From: Streptomyces sp. G-G2
Lineage (GTDB): Bacteria > Actinomycetota > Actinomycetes > Streptomycetales > Streptomycetaceae
Direction of reading: 5' to 3'
NCBI RefSeq assembly: GCF_030063135.1
Contig: NZ_JASISO010000014.1
Location: 62,001-126,000, forward strand
Length of the DNA stretch: 64,000 nucleotides
Position numbers and translations under genes: made by a program
Shown here: positions 1-8,920 of the stretch, piece by piece
Numbering within the stretch: the stretch's first letter is position 1
Layout: each line of letters begins with the position of its first letter
The notes under the pieces: model-generated
The model's database searches: none
Told to the model about the DNA's origin: nothing
What the model saw: only the letters and a program-made list of their open reading frames with translations

Positions 1-546
1 GCGACCCGTGGCGGTGTCAAGCGCGTCCACCTCGACAAGGCCGGCGACGTCACCGTCGCCATGGGCCGCGCCGCGCTCCCCGCGGGCGAGGTCAGCGTCA
101 CCGTCGGACCGAACACCTGGGCGGCGCGGAACGTGAACATGGGGAACCCGCACGCCGTCGCGTTCGTTGATTGCCTCGACGACGCCGGAAACCTGTTCGC
201 CGCCCCGGACTTCGCCCCGGCGTCCGCCTACCCGACGGGTGTCAACGTCGAGTTCGTCGTCGACCGAGGCCCCCGGCACGTCGCCATGCGCGTCCACGAA
301 CGCGGCTCCGGCGAGACCCGCTCCTGCGGCACGGGCGCCTGCGCCGTCGCCGTGGCCACCGCCCGCCGCGACGGCGCCGACCCCTCCGTCACGGGCGAGC
401 CCGTGACGTACACCGTCGACCTGCCCGGCGGAACCCTGGTCATCACCGAACACCCCGACGGCTCGGTCGACATGACCGGACCGGCCGTCATCGTGGCCGC
501 GGGCGAGTTCGATCCGGCCTGGCTCACCGAAACGGCTTTCGGCTAA
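1..546 (+). CDS. dapF: diaminopimelate epimerase, 3' part
   Basis: This is the C-terminal part of DapF, which interconverts LL- and meso-diaminopimelate in the cytoplasm for peptidoglycan and lysine synthesis. The frame is open from base 1, so the N-terminal half with the first catalytic cysteine lies outside the window. The second catalytic cysteine is visible in SCGTGACAVAVA, preceded by the RGSGET segment typical of the family. A mid-domain MGNPHAVAFVD stretch also fits DapF. The gene ends 141 bases before the next start, with no clear terminator between them. Confidence 0.95.
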   Translation, partial: ATRGGVKRVHLDKAGDVTVAMGRAALPAGEVSVTVGPNTWAARNVNMGNPHAVAFVDCLDDAGNLFAAPDFAPASAYPTGVNVEFVVDRGPRHVAMRVHERGSGETRSCGTGACAVAVATARRDGADPSVTGEPVTYTVDLPGGTLVITEHPDGSVDMTGPAVIVAAGEFDPAWLTETAFG

Positions 547-687
547 AGCTTCCCTCCAATGGGTGATCCGTTTCACGCTGGGCGAGAGCTGGACTGCGCC
601 ACGTGGTGGGGTCGGTAGCATCAGGCACCGGCCCTGAGGGCGCACCCCATGCCCACCACCGCCGGTCGAAGCCGCCGGAGGTGCCCC

Positions 688-2769
688 ATGAGTGCAGAGG
701 CCACGAACCCCGACGCACGACCCGAGTTCCGCAGACGCGGCCGGGCTCGGCTCGATCTGCGCAGGCTGGGCCGTGCGGCCCTGCTCGGGCCGACGTCCCG
801 GGACCGGCTGCCCGATGCCATCGGGCACGTCGCAGAAGCCCACCGCGCCCACCATCCGGACGCGGACCTGTCCGTACTGCGCCGGGCCTACCTGCTCGCC
901 GAGACCTCCCACCGCGGCCAGATGCGCAAGAGCGGCGAGCCCTACATCACCCACCCGCTCGCCGTGACGCTGATCCTGGCCGAACTCGGCGCCGAGACCA
1001 CCACGTTGACGGCCTCGCTCCTCCACGACACCGTCGAGGACACCGAGGTGACCCTCGATCAGGTCCGCGCGGAGTTCGGTGACGAGGTCCGCTTCATCGT
1101 CGACGGCGTGACCAAGGTCGAGCGCATCGACTACGGCGCCGCCGCCGAGCCCGAGACCTTCCGCAAGATGCTCGTCGCCACCGGCAACGACGTCCGCGTC
1201 ATGTCCATCAAACTCGCCGACCGACTGCACAACATGCGCACCCTCGGCGTGATGCGACCGGAGAAACAGGCCCGCATCGCCAAGGTCACCCGGGACGTCC
1301 TCATCCCGTTGGCCGAGCGGCTCGGCGTACAGGCCCTCAAGACCGAGCTGGAAGACCTCGTCTTCGCGATCCTGCACCCCGAGGAGTACGAGCGCACGCG
1401 CGGCCTCATCGCCGCCCACGCGGGCGAACGGGACCCGCTCCCCGCCATCGCCGACTCCGTCCGGGCCGTACTGCGCGAGTCCGGCATCCAGGCGGAAGTA
1501 CAGATCCGCCCCCGGCACTTCGTCTCGGTCCACCGGATCTCCCTCACCCGGGGCGAACTGCGCGGCTCCGACTTCGGCAGGCTCCTCGTCCTGGTCGCCG
1601 AGAACGCCGACTGCTACGGGGTCCTCGGCGAACTGCACACCTGCTTCACCCCGGTGGTCTCCGAGTTCAAGGACTTCATCGCCGTACCCAAGTTCAACCT
1701 GTACCAGTCCCTGCACACCGCCATCGCCACCCCCGGGGGCGACGTCGCCGAGGTCATCGTGCGCACCCGCCAGATGCACCGGGTCGCCGAGGCCGGGGTG
1801 GTCGCCCTCGGCAACCCCTACACCTTCGGCGAGGCCGCCGCCGACGCCGACGGCGACGAGGAGCGCGTCGACCCCACCCGGCCCGGCTGGCTCTCCCGGC
1901 TGCTGGACTGGCAGCAGTCCACGCCCGACCCCGACGCGTTCTGGAGCTCGCTGCGCGACGAGCTGGCCCAGGACCGCGAGATCACCGTCTTCCGGGCCGA
2001 CGGCGGGGGCGCGGACGGCACCATCAGCCTTCCGGCCGGGGCCAGCTGTATCGACGCGGCCTACGCCCAGTACGGCGAGGCCGCGCACGGCTGTATCGGC
2101 GCCCGGGTCAACGGGCGCCTCACCTCCCTGGCCACCCCGCTGGCCGATGCCGACACCGTGCAGCTCCTGCTCGCGCACGACTCCACCTCCGGGCCCGCCG
2201 CCGACTGGCTCGACCACGCCCGTACCCCGGCCGCCCGGATCGCCATCGGCCGCTGGCTCCAGTCCCACCCCGCCGCGGTCAAGGCCCCCACCGCGCCGCC
2301 CCGGGCGCCGCTGCCGATGGTGAGCCTGCGGCCCGGCGGGCGCAACGCCGTCGCGGACCTGCCGGACGCGACCGTACGGCTCGCCGGGTGCTGCACCCCG
2401 GTACCCCCCGACTCGGTCGCGGGGTTCGTCGTACGCGGCGGGGCCGTCACCGTGCACCGCATCGCCTGCCCGGCCGTGGAACAGATGCGGTCCCTGGGGC
2501 GGACCTCGGTCGCCGTGCACTGGCGGGCCACCGCGGACTGCCGGGTCACCCTGGTCGCCGAATCGTTCGGGCGGCCGCACCTGCTGGCCGATCTCACCGA
2601 AGCCATCGCCCACGAGGGCGTCGAGGTCATCTCGGCCACCGTCGAAGCGCCGATCGAGCAGCGGGTCCGGCACACCTACACCCTGCACCTGCGCGACGCC
2701 AGCGCGCTGCCGGGGCTGATGCGGGCCATGCGGGACGTACCGGGCGTCTACGACGTCGGGCGCGTGTAG
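688..2769 (+). CDS. rshA: RelA/SpoT family (p)ppGpp enzyme, RshA-like
   Basis: This is a 693-residue RelA/SpoT homologue controlling the alarmone (p)ppGpp. I chose the ATG at 688 because GGAGGTG lies 5 bases upstream; an in-frame ATG at 649 lacks a site. The HD hydrolase domain (about residues 60-230) is intact, with HDTVED at 113-118 and DRLHNMRT. The synthetase region (about 270-400) keeps YQSLHT but reads PKFNLYQSLHT rather than PKxNGYQSLHT, lacks the usual D-x-x-A-x-R signature, and reads EVIVRT in place of EVQIRT. TGS (about 430-495) and ACT (about 615-693) domains follow. By position and type it resembles RshA of S. coelicolor rather than the main RelA. Confidence 0.9.
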   Translation: MSAEATNPDARPEFRRRGRARLDLRRLGRAALLGPTSRDRLPDAIGHVAEAHRAHHPDADLSVLRRAYLLAETSHRGQMRKSGEPYITHPLAVTLILAELGAETTTLTASLLHDTVEDTEVTLDQVRAEFGDEVRFIVDGVTKVERIDYGAAAEPETFRKMLVATGNDVRVMSIKLADRLHNMRTLGVMRPEKQARIAKVTRDVLIPLAERLGVQALKTELEDLVFAILHPEEYERTRGLIAAHAGERDPLPAIADSVRAVLRESGIQAEVQIRPRHFVSVHRISLTRGELRGSDFGRLLVLVAENADCYGVLGELHTCFTPVVSEFKDFIAVPKFNLYQSLHTAIATPGGDVAEVIVRTRQMHRVAEAGVVALGNPYTFGEAAADADGDEERVDPTRPGWLSRLLDWQQSTPDPDAFWSSLRDELAQDREITVFRADGGGADGTISLPAGASCIDAAYAQYGEAAHGCIGARVNGRLTSLATPLADADTVQLLLAHDSTSGPAADWLDHARTPAARIAIGRWLQSHPAAVKAPTAPPRAPLPMVSLRPGGRNAVADLPDATVRLAGCCTPVPPDSVAGFVVRGGAVTVHRIACPAVEQMRSLGRTSVAVHWRATADCRVTLVAESFGRPHLLADLTEAIAHEGVEVISATVEAPIEQRVRHTYTLHLRDASALPGLMRAMRDVPGVYDVGRV

Positions 2770-2770
2770 C

Positions 2771-2820
2771 GGGGGCGCGGGGGAGGGGGACGGGGGGAAC
2801 GGGAGGGGCACGGGGCGGGC
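2771..2820 (+). other. G-run cluster with quadruplex potential
   Basis: Directly after the rshA stop codon, the + strand has four consecutive G runs of 5, 5, 5 and 6 with loops of 3, 1 and 2 bases (2771-2797). More G runs follow to 2820. This pattern fits a very stable intramolecular G-quadruplex. It would form in the nascent rshA transcript and in non-template DNA. Any role in termination or mRNA stability is inference. Confidence 0.6.
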
Positions 2821-2928
2821 GGGAAAGGCCGCCCGGACGGGTCCGGAACCACCCCTTCGAGTGGGGCCGCCCGCGCGTCCGACGCGCCGGAGCGGGCCCG
2901 GGCGGCGGGCGCTGGTAAGCGGTGGTGG

Positions 2929-4371
2929 ATGCGCCTCACCTCCCCCCGCCTGCGGGCCGTCCTGCTCACCGCGGCCTCACTCACCCTCGTCGCCGCCGTC
3001 CTGCCGCCGCCCCGGCCCCTCGGCGTCGGCGACCGGCTCTTCCCCGATCTGGGCAACCCCGGTTACGACGTCCGCTCGTACGACCTGTCCTTCACCTACA
3101 AGGACAACAGCAGCCCGCTCGACGCGGTCACCGTCATCGACGCCCGCGCCACCACGGCCCTGGAGCGGGTCAACCTCGACTTCACCCGCGGCAAGGTCCT
3201 GTCCGCCGAGATCAACGACCGCCCGGCGCAGTTCGTGAGCGTGGGGGAGGACCTCGTACTGACCCCCGAGCGCCCCGTGGCGGCCGAGGAGACGCTGCGC
3301 ATCACCGTCCACCACACCAGCGATCCGCGCGGCGGCGGGGACGGCGGCTGGGTGCCCACCTCCGACGGGCTGGTCATGGCCAACCAGGCCGACGCCGCCC
3401 ACCGGGTCTTCCCCTGCAACGACCACCCCGTGGACAAGGCGTACTACACCTTCCGGATCACCGTGCCGGACGGGCTGACCGCGGTCGCCAACGGGCTGCC
3501 CGGCCTGGTGAAGCACCGCGCCGGGGGCCCGGCCACCTGGACCTACCACACGCTGCACCCCATGGCGACGGAGCTGGCCCAGGTCTCCGTGGGCCGGTCC
3601 GCGGTCGTCCACCGGCGCGGCCCGCGCGGGATGGACCTGCGGGACGTGGTGCCCGCCGCCGACCAGCAGCGGCTGGAGCCCTGGCTGAAGAAGACCCCGG
3701 CGCAGATGGAGTGGATGGAGGAGCGGGTCGGCCGCTATCCCTTCGAGACGTACGGAGTGCTCATCGCCCAGGCCCGCACCGGCTTCGAGCTGGAGACCCA
3801 GACGCTCTCGCTCTTCGAGCGGGGGATCTTCACCGAGCCGGGTTACCCCGAGTGGTACGTCGATTCGATCATGGTCCATGAGCTGGCCCACCAGTGGTTC
3901 GGCGACAGCGTCACCCCGCGGACCTGGTCCGACCTGTGGCTCAACGAGGGACACGCCACCTGGTACGAGGCCCTGTACGCCGACGGCCTCGGCAAGTACT
4001 CCCTGGACCGGCGGATGCGCGAGGCGTACCAGCGCTCCGACCAGTGGCGGGCCGCGGGCGGCCCCCCGGCCGCCCCCAAGCCCGCCGCGCCCGGGGAGAA
4101 GATCGGCCTCTTCCGGCCGGTGGTCTACGACGGCGCCGCGCTGGCCCTCTACGCCCTGCGCCAAGAGGTCGGCAAGGCCGCGTTCGAGGACATCGAGCGC
4201 CGCTGGGTGGCCCGCAACCACGACGAGGTGGTGGGTACGGAGGACTTCGTACGGCTGGCCTCGGACGTGGCCGGACGGGACCTGACCGCCTTCCTGCGGC
4301 CCTGGCTGTACGGGCAGCGGACCCCGGCGATGCCCGGACATCCGGAGTGGAGCACGCCGAAGAACGCGTGA
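2929..4371 (+). CDS. secreted M1 family metallopeptidase
   Basis: This is a 480-residue zinc aminopeptidase of family M1. An N-terminal signal-like segment ([22 protein letters not shown]) indicates export. The zinc site is HELAH at residues 317-321 and Glu340 in NEGHATWYE, the HExxH-x18-E arrangement of the family. The substrate-binding GAMEN-like element is GFELET just before it. At about 480 residues it lacks the long C-terminal helical domain of full aminopeptidase N, as is usual for the short actinobacterial secreted members. The ATG has only a weak GGTGGTGG site. The exact substrate is unknown. Confidence 0.88.
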   Translation: MRLTSPRLRAVLLTAASLTLVAAVLPPPRPLGVGDRLFPDLGNPGYDVRSYDLSFTYKDNSSPLDAVTVIDARATTALERVNLDFTRGKVLSAEINDRPAQFVSVGEDLVLTPERPVAAEETLRITVHHTSDPRGGGDGGWVPTSDGLVMANQADAAHRVFPCNDHPVDKAYYTFRITVPDGLTAVANGLPGLVKHRAGGPATWTYHTLHPMATELAQVSVGRSAVVHRRGPRGMDLRDVVPAADQQRLEPWLKKTPAQMEWMEERVGRYPFETYGVLIAQARTGFELETQTLSLFERGIFTEPGYPEWYVDSIMVHELAHQWFGDSVTPRTWSDLWLNEGHATWYEALYADGLGKYSLDRRMREAYQRSDQWRAAGGPPAAPKPAAPGEKIGLFRPVVYDGAALALYALRQEVGKAAFEDIERRWVARNHDEVVGTEDFVRLASDVAGRDLTAFLRPWLYGQRTPAMPGHPEWSTPKNA

Positions 4372-4559
4372 GAAAAGGGTGTGACGGGCGGGGAACGGGC
4401 ATGTCACCATCGACAGGTCGGCGACGCCCGCCGCCGGGCCCGGCTCCCGTAGGGAATCTCCGGCCGGTGTGACACGTTGTACGTAGTCGTAGTACACGGC
4501 CGTGTGCAGGAGTGCGCGGTGGTACCGGCAGACGCATCCGAAAACGACGTAAGGATCCA

Positions 4560-6071
4560 ATGACCTCCTCTTCTTCCCCTTCCCAGGACGCGCAGGACTC
4601 GACCTCCTCCGAGGCGAGGGACGCGCAGAGCTTCACCGAGAGCCTTCGGGCCGATGCCCTGATGGAAGAGGACGTCGCCTGGAGCCACAAGGTCGACGGG
4701 GACCGCGACGGCGAGCAGCTGGAACGCTCCGAGCGAGCCGCCCTGCGGCGCGTCGTCGGCCTCTCCACCGAACTCGAGGACGTCACCGAGGTCGAGTACC
4801 GCCAGCTCCGCCTGGAGCGCGTGGTCCTCGTCGGCGTCTGGACCACCGGCACCGCGCAGGACGCGGACAACTCCCTCGCGGAGCTGGCCGCCCTCGCCGA
4901 GACCGCCGGCGCCCTCGTCCTCGACGGTGTCATCCAGCGCCGCGACAAGCCCGACCCGGCCACCTTCATCGGCTCCGGCAAGGCCCGCGAGCTGCGCGAC
5001 ATCGTCACCGAGACCGGGGCCGACACCGTCGTGTGCGACGGCGAGCTGAGTCCCGGCCAGCTGATCGCCCTCGAAGACGTGGTCAAGGTCAAGGTGGTCG
5101 ACCGGACCGCCCTGATCCTCGACATCTTCGCCCAGCACGCCAAGTCCCGAGAGGGCAAGGCGCAGGTCGCGCTCGCGCAGATGCAGTACATGCTGCCGCG
5201 ACTGCGCGGCTGGGGTGCCTCGCTGTCCCGGCAGATGGGTGGCGGCGGCGGTGGCGGCATGGCCACGCGCGGTCCCGGCGAGACCAAGATCGAGACGGAC
5301 CGGCGCCGGATCCGCGAGAAGATGGCGAAGATGCGCCGGGAGATCGCGGACATGAAGACCGGCCGCGACATCAAGCGGCAGGAACGGCGCCGCAACAAGG
5401 TGCCGTCGGTCGCCATCGCCGGATACACCAACGCGGGCAAGTCCTCGCTGCTCAACCGCCTCACGGGCGCGGGCGTGCTGGTGGAGAACTCGCTGTTCGC
5501 CACCCTCGACCCGACCGTGCGCCGGGCCGAGACGCCGAGCGGCCGGGTCTACACCCTGGCCGACACCGTCGGCTTCGTCCGGCACCTGCCCCACCACCTC
5601 GTCGAGGCGTTCCGCTCCACGATGGAGGAGGTCGGCGACTCCGACCTCATCCTGCACATCGTGGACGGCTCGCACCCGGCGCCGGAGGAGCAGCTGGCGG
5701 CGGTGCGCGAGGTGATCCGCGAGGTCGGCGCGGTCAACGTGCCGGAGATCGTGGTCATCAACAAGGCGGACGCCGCGGACCCGCTGGTCCTGCAGCGGCT
5801 GCTGCGCATCGAGCGGCACTCCATCGCCGTCTCGGCCCGCACGGGCCAGGGCATCGAGGAACTGCTCACCCTCATCGACACCGAGCTGCCCAGGCCCGCG
5901 GTCGAGCTGGAGGCGCTCGTGCCGTACACGCGCGGCGGGCTGGTCGCCCGGGCGCACGCCGAGGGCGAGGTGATCTCCGAGGAGCACATCCCGGAGGGCA
6001 CCCTGCTCAAGGCGCGGGTGCACGCCGAACTGGCCGCGGAGCTGGCGCCGTACATCCCCGCGAAGCACTGA
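4560..6071 (+). CDS. hflX: GTPase HflX, ribosome-associated
   Basis: This 503-residue HflX-type GTPase in other bacteria splits stalled or heat-damaged 70S ribosomes. An acidic N-terminal extension (about 1-85) precedes the HflX domain, with DGVIQRRDKPDPATFIGSGK and the glycine-rich linker MGGGGGGGMATRGPGE. The G domain follows: P-loop GYTNAGKSS near residue 287, DTVGF as G3 and NKAD as G4. The ATG at 4560 has AAGGA just upstream and is preferred over an in-frame ATG at 4512. The gene stands alone and originally ended at a strong terminator that is now interrupted by an IS element. Confidence 0.95.
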   Translation: MTSSSSPSQDAQDSTSSEARDAQSFTESLRADALMEEDVAWSHKVDGDRDGEQLERSERAALRRVVGLSTELEDVTEVEYRQLRLERVVLVGVWTTGTAQDADNSLAELAALAETAGALVLDGVIQRRDKPDPATFIGSGKARELRDIVTETGADTVVCDGELSPGQLIALEDVVKVKVVDRTALILDIFAQHAKSREGKAQVALAQMQYMLPRLRGWGASLSRQMGGGGGGGMATRGPGETKIETDRRRIREKMAKMRREIADMKTGRDIKRQERRRNKVPSVAIAGYTNAGKSSLLNRLTGAGVLVENSLFATLDPTVRRAETPSGRVYTLADTVGFVRHLPHHLVEAFRSTMEEVGDSDLILHIVDGSHPAPEEQLAAVREVIREVGAVNVPEIVVINKADAADPLVLQRLLRIERHSIAVSARTGQGIEELLTLIDTELPRPAVELEALVPYTRGGLVARAHAEGEVISEEHIPEGTLLKARVHAELAAELAPYIPAKH

Positions 6072-6121
6072 CCGACCGCTCTCGGCCCAGGCCGTGACGG
6101 ACGAAGGGCCCCCCCGCACGC

Positions 6122-6147
6122 GGACGCTGTTGGTTAATTCGGGCCCG
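6122..6147 (+). repeat. IS terminal inverted repeat, left
   Basis: This 26-base repeat begins GGACGCTGTTGGTTAATTC and is the exact reverse complement of 7676-7701. The transposase stop codon (TAA on the minus strand, 6134-6136) lies inside it. Confidence 0.9.
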
Positions 6148-7605
6148 GTTGCCTCGCCCCGTTGAGCTTCGGCTCGGCGGGGCGAAGTGCTGCGAAGTGG
6201 CTGGTGCGGGTGCGGGCCCGGGGTGTGTCGGTGAGGTGGGTGTCGATGCGGGCGAGGTTGATGGCGGCGCCGGTGAGCTGGTGCTGGAGGCTGGTCTTCG
6301 CGAGGCCCCGGTAGCGGGATCTGCGCAGGCCGCAGCGCCCGACGCCTTGGGAGATGGTGCCCTCGACCCCGGCCCGGATCTTGTAGCGGGTCTTCCACGC
6401 GTCGGTCTGCTGCTCGGTGCGGGCCGCGTGGAGGGCCTCGTGTTCTTCCCGGTGGCGAAGGGTGATCTCACGCCGTTCGGCGTTGGGAGAGCTGACGCAG
6501 TCGCGCAGGTGGGGGCAGGCCCGGCAGTCAGCAGGGTTGAAGCGGACCCGGATGACGGGCAAGCCCTGGGATGTGTGGGGGTGGTGCCACTGCGTGCTGG
6601 TGACACCATCCGGGCAGGTCACCTGCTGTTGGTCGAAAACGGTGGCGACGGTGGTGGCCACGTTCGTGATCAGGTTCGGACCATCGGTTCCGCAGGTTTC
6701 GGTGAGGTGGACTTTGTATCCGTCCCACATGGTGTCGCGCTTGACGCTGCCGCGGGTCTCGACGTCATAGGGGGTGACCAGGCGCTTCGCGCCCGGCGGC
6801 CGGTCTTTTGGGTCCCGCCGCACCACCTCGCCCCCGACCAGGTGGAAGTGCTGCACCCAGACTTGCCGCAGGATCTCCACCTGTTCCACTTCCCGCAGTC
6901 CGGGGGGCGCGTCGGGCGTGGTCGCGGCCGCCAGCAGCCGCATGCCGTCCGTCCCGATCCGCCGCCCCACCTCGTCCCGCTTGGTTTGGGCCTTGGGGGA
7001 ACGGGAGTCCTCAGCCCGACTCGCGTAGTGGCGGAACCAGTCCGGATCGGCCACCTCCCACAGCCAGCCGGGAGCGGCGACCGCGAGCGCGTTCAGCGCG
7101 GAGCGCAGTGTCTCCGCGACTATCTCCAGCCAGTTCAGCTCACGGGCCGCCGACTGCACATGCGTGGAGTCGGTGCGGGCTTTCCCGCCCGTGACCAGCA
7201 GGTTCTTCTCCCGGGCCGCGGCGAGGATGCCGTCCAGCAGTTGCCGTCCGGCATCCGCCTCGACCAGCCGGTCCCGGAACTCCGAGAGCACCGAGAAGTC
7301 GAAGCCCGGATTGTCGAGTTCCAGCCCGAGGGCGTACTTGAAGTCGATCCTGGCCCGCACAGCCTCCGCGGCCTGCCGGTCGGTCAGCCCTTCCACGAAC
7401 TGCAACACCAGCACGAGTGCCAGCCGGCCCGGTGACCAGGCGGGCTTCCCCCGCACCGGAAACAGAGCCGCGAACTCCTCATCCGTGAACAGAAGACCCA
7501 GCTCATCCGGACCCGGATCGCCAGGCTCCCCTTACGGAAGGCAGCCCGAGCCACACGCACCGTCTCCGCCGGGATCTTGTCCAGCTCGCTCGCCCGCATC
7601 GACAT
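6134..7605 (-). pseudogene. IS1182-like transposase, frameshifted
   Basis: The N-terminal part (from ATG 7605, after GGGGAGGG; MSMRASELDKIPAETVRV...) and the rest (VRGKPAWSPGRLALVLVLQF... to 6134) are in different frames. Reading through 7506-7509 with one extra base restores RVRDELGLLFTDEEFAALFPVRGK-type sequence, as expected for the family. The cause is therefore a single-base loss in the CCGG at about 7507-7510. The downstream frame keeps candidate DDE residues: Asp in ARTDSTHVQ, Asp in MWDGYKVHL and Glu in AGVEGTISQG. No slippery A-rich heptamer is present, so programmed frameshifting is less likely than decay or a sequencing error. Confidence 0.85.
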
Positions 7606-7626
7606 CGACACCCTCCCCATACGACA

Positions 7627-7669
7627 ACGTCGGCTCCCAAGACCACAACCAGGTCTTGGGAGCCGACGT
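7627..7669 (-). terminator. perfect hairpin inside IS, upstream of transposase
   Basis: Two 18-base arms (7627-7644 and 7652-7669, core CGGCTCCCAAGACC) flank a 7-base loop. The hairpin lies between the right terminal repeat and the transposase ribosome binding site. It probably shields the transposase from transcription entering from outside, a known strategy of insertion sequences; that role is inferred here. Confidence 0.65.
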
Positions 7670-7675
7670 CACGCT

Positions 7676-7701
7676 CGGGCCCGAATTAACCAACAGCGTC
7701 C
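7676..7701 (-). repeat. IS terminal inverted repeat, right
   Basis: This is the exact reverse complement of 6122-6147. It is followed at once by the right arm region of the split terminator. Confidence 0.9.
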
Positions 7702-7741
7702 ACCGGCGGGGGGCCCTTCGTCCGTCACGCGGACCGTTCGC

Positions 7742-8920
7742 CTACTTGAACTTGCCGCTCACCGCGTCGTAGACGCCCTTGGCCTCCGAGCCCAGCCGCG
7801 GACCGGCCAGCCAGCCGGCCTTGACCGGGCCGATCGAGGTGTTCGACACCAGCGCGCGCTTGCCGTCCGAGCCCGTGGCCACCCAGCCGCCGCCCGAAGA
7901 ACCGCCGGTCATGGTGCAGCCGATGCGGTACATCACCGGTGCTTCCGCGGCCAGCGAGAGGCGGCCCGGCTTGTCGGTGCACTGGTAGGCCTTCTGGCCG
8001 TCGAAGGGGCTGGCCGCCGGGAACCCGGTCGCCGTGATGCTCGCGACCTTCGCCGCGGACGGGGCGTTGAACTCCACCGGGAGCGCCGAACCGACCGTCT
8101 CCTCCAGCGACTTGCCGCCGCCCGCCTCCGGGGTCACGTGCAGCACCGCGAAGTCGTACGGGGCCCCCGCGCCGCCGCTCGGACCGCCCGTGGCGATCCA
8201 CTGGTCCGAGGTCTGGGCCCAGTCGCTCCACCAGACGCCGTACGGAGCCACCTGCTCGCGGGCCGCGCCCTTGAGCTGCGCCGCGGACTTGCCCGCGTTG
8301 TTGTAGGAGGGCACGAAGGCGATGTTGCGGTACCAGCCGCCGCTCTTGCCCGCGTGGACACAATGGCCCGCGGTCCAGACCATGTCGGACTTGCCGGGGT
8401 GCGCCGGGTCCTTCACGACGGTCGCCGAGCAGACCATCGAGCCCTCGGGGCCGTCGAAGAAGACCTTCCCGGCCTCCGGGACGCTCTGGTGGAAGGGCGG
8501 CGCGGCCGCCTTCGCGGTGACCGGGACGGGCGTCGGGTCGGTGACGCCCTGGTCCTTGCCGAGATCCGGGTCGGTGACGGGGCGGTCCGGCGGGACGTCG
8601 GCGTCACGCATCCGGTCCGGGTCCCACAGGCCCTCGATGATCGGGTTGACGTAGTCGCCCGCCTCGCGGAGCCAGTCTTCCTTCTTCCAGTTCTTCCATG
8701 CGCCTCCCTTCCACTTGTCCAGGTCGAAGCCGTGCTGCTTGAGCTTGGCCTTCAGCTCGTCCGGGACCTTGATGGTGTCGGACCCGGACGGGAGGCTCAC
8801 CGCCACGGTCGGCTTGGCGTCTCCGCCGGCCTCACCGTTGCCGGGTCCGCAGGCCGCGGCGGTCAGCGCGAGCGCGGCCGCACACAGTACGGCGGTGACC
8901 GGTCGGTTCGGTCGTCGCAT
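7742..8920 (-). CDS. secreted trypsin-like serine peptidase lipoprotein
   Basis: This 392-residue extracellular protein is of the trypsin-like (S1) serine peptidase fold. ATG 8920 has AGGGGG upstream. The signal sequence ends in LTAAAC with Cys24 as a possible lipid-modified residue. The catalytic triad is readable as AGHCVH (His), YDFAVLHV (Asp) and GGSSGGGW (Ser). A roughly 150-residue proregion rich in charged residues and prolines precedes the His. The peptidase is convergent with hflX across the IS-split terminator. Cellular target unknown. Confidence 0.85.
   Translation of the reverse strand: MRRPNRPVTAVLCAAALALTAAACGPGNGEAGGDAKPTVAVSLPSGSDTIKVPDELKAKLKQHGFDLDKWKGGAWKNWKKEDWLREAGDYVNPIIEGLWDPDRMRDADVPPDRPVTDPDLGKDQGVTDPTPVPVTAKAAAPPFHQSVPEAGKVFFDGPEGSMVCSATVVKDPAHPGKSDMVWTAGHCVHAGKSGGWYRNIAFVPSYNNAGKSAAQLKGAAREQVAPYGVWWSDWAQTSDQWIATGGPSGGAGAPYDFAVLHVTPEAGGGKSLEETVGSALPVEFNAPSAAKVASITATGFPAASPFDGQKAYQCTDKPGRLSLAAEAPVMYRIGCTMTGGSSGGGWVATGSDGKRALVSNTSIGPVKAGWLAGPRLGSEAKGVYDAVSGKFK

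Larger units (their letters stand above)
6122..7701 (-). mobile_element. IS1182-like insertion sequence, 1580 bp
   Basis: The element is bounded by perfect 26-base terminal inverted repeats (6122-6147 and 7676-7701) and carries one transposase gene on the minus strand. The boundaries are supported because excising exactly this segment regenerates the terminator hairpin around it. No direct target duplication is visible. The transposase is of the IS1182/IS5-like DDE type. Its reading frame is broken, so this copy is probably immobile unless helped by an intact copy elsewhere. Confidence 0.85.
6093..7729. terminator. bidirectional terminator split by an IS element
   Basis: Bases 6093-6114 and 7708-7729 are perfect 22-base reverse complements (arm begins CGTGACGGACGAAGGG and continues with Cs). 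Removing 6122-7701 brings the arms together with a short loop, giving a classic hairpin between the convergent genes hflX and the downstream protease. The IS therefore sits in the hairpin loop. With the arms about 1.6 kb apart the hairpin can form in RNA only over the whole element, so termination may be weakened unless each arm is helped by the IS. Confidence 0.8.

Noticed and set aside
6077..6121. target duplication of the IS
   Set aside because: The flanks are reverse complements of each other (hairpin arms), not direct repeats.
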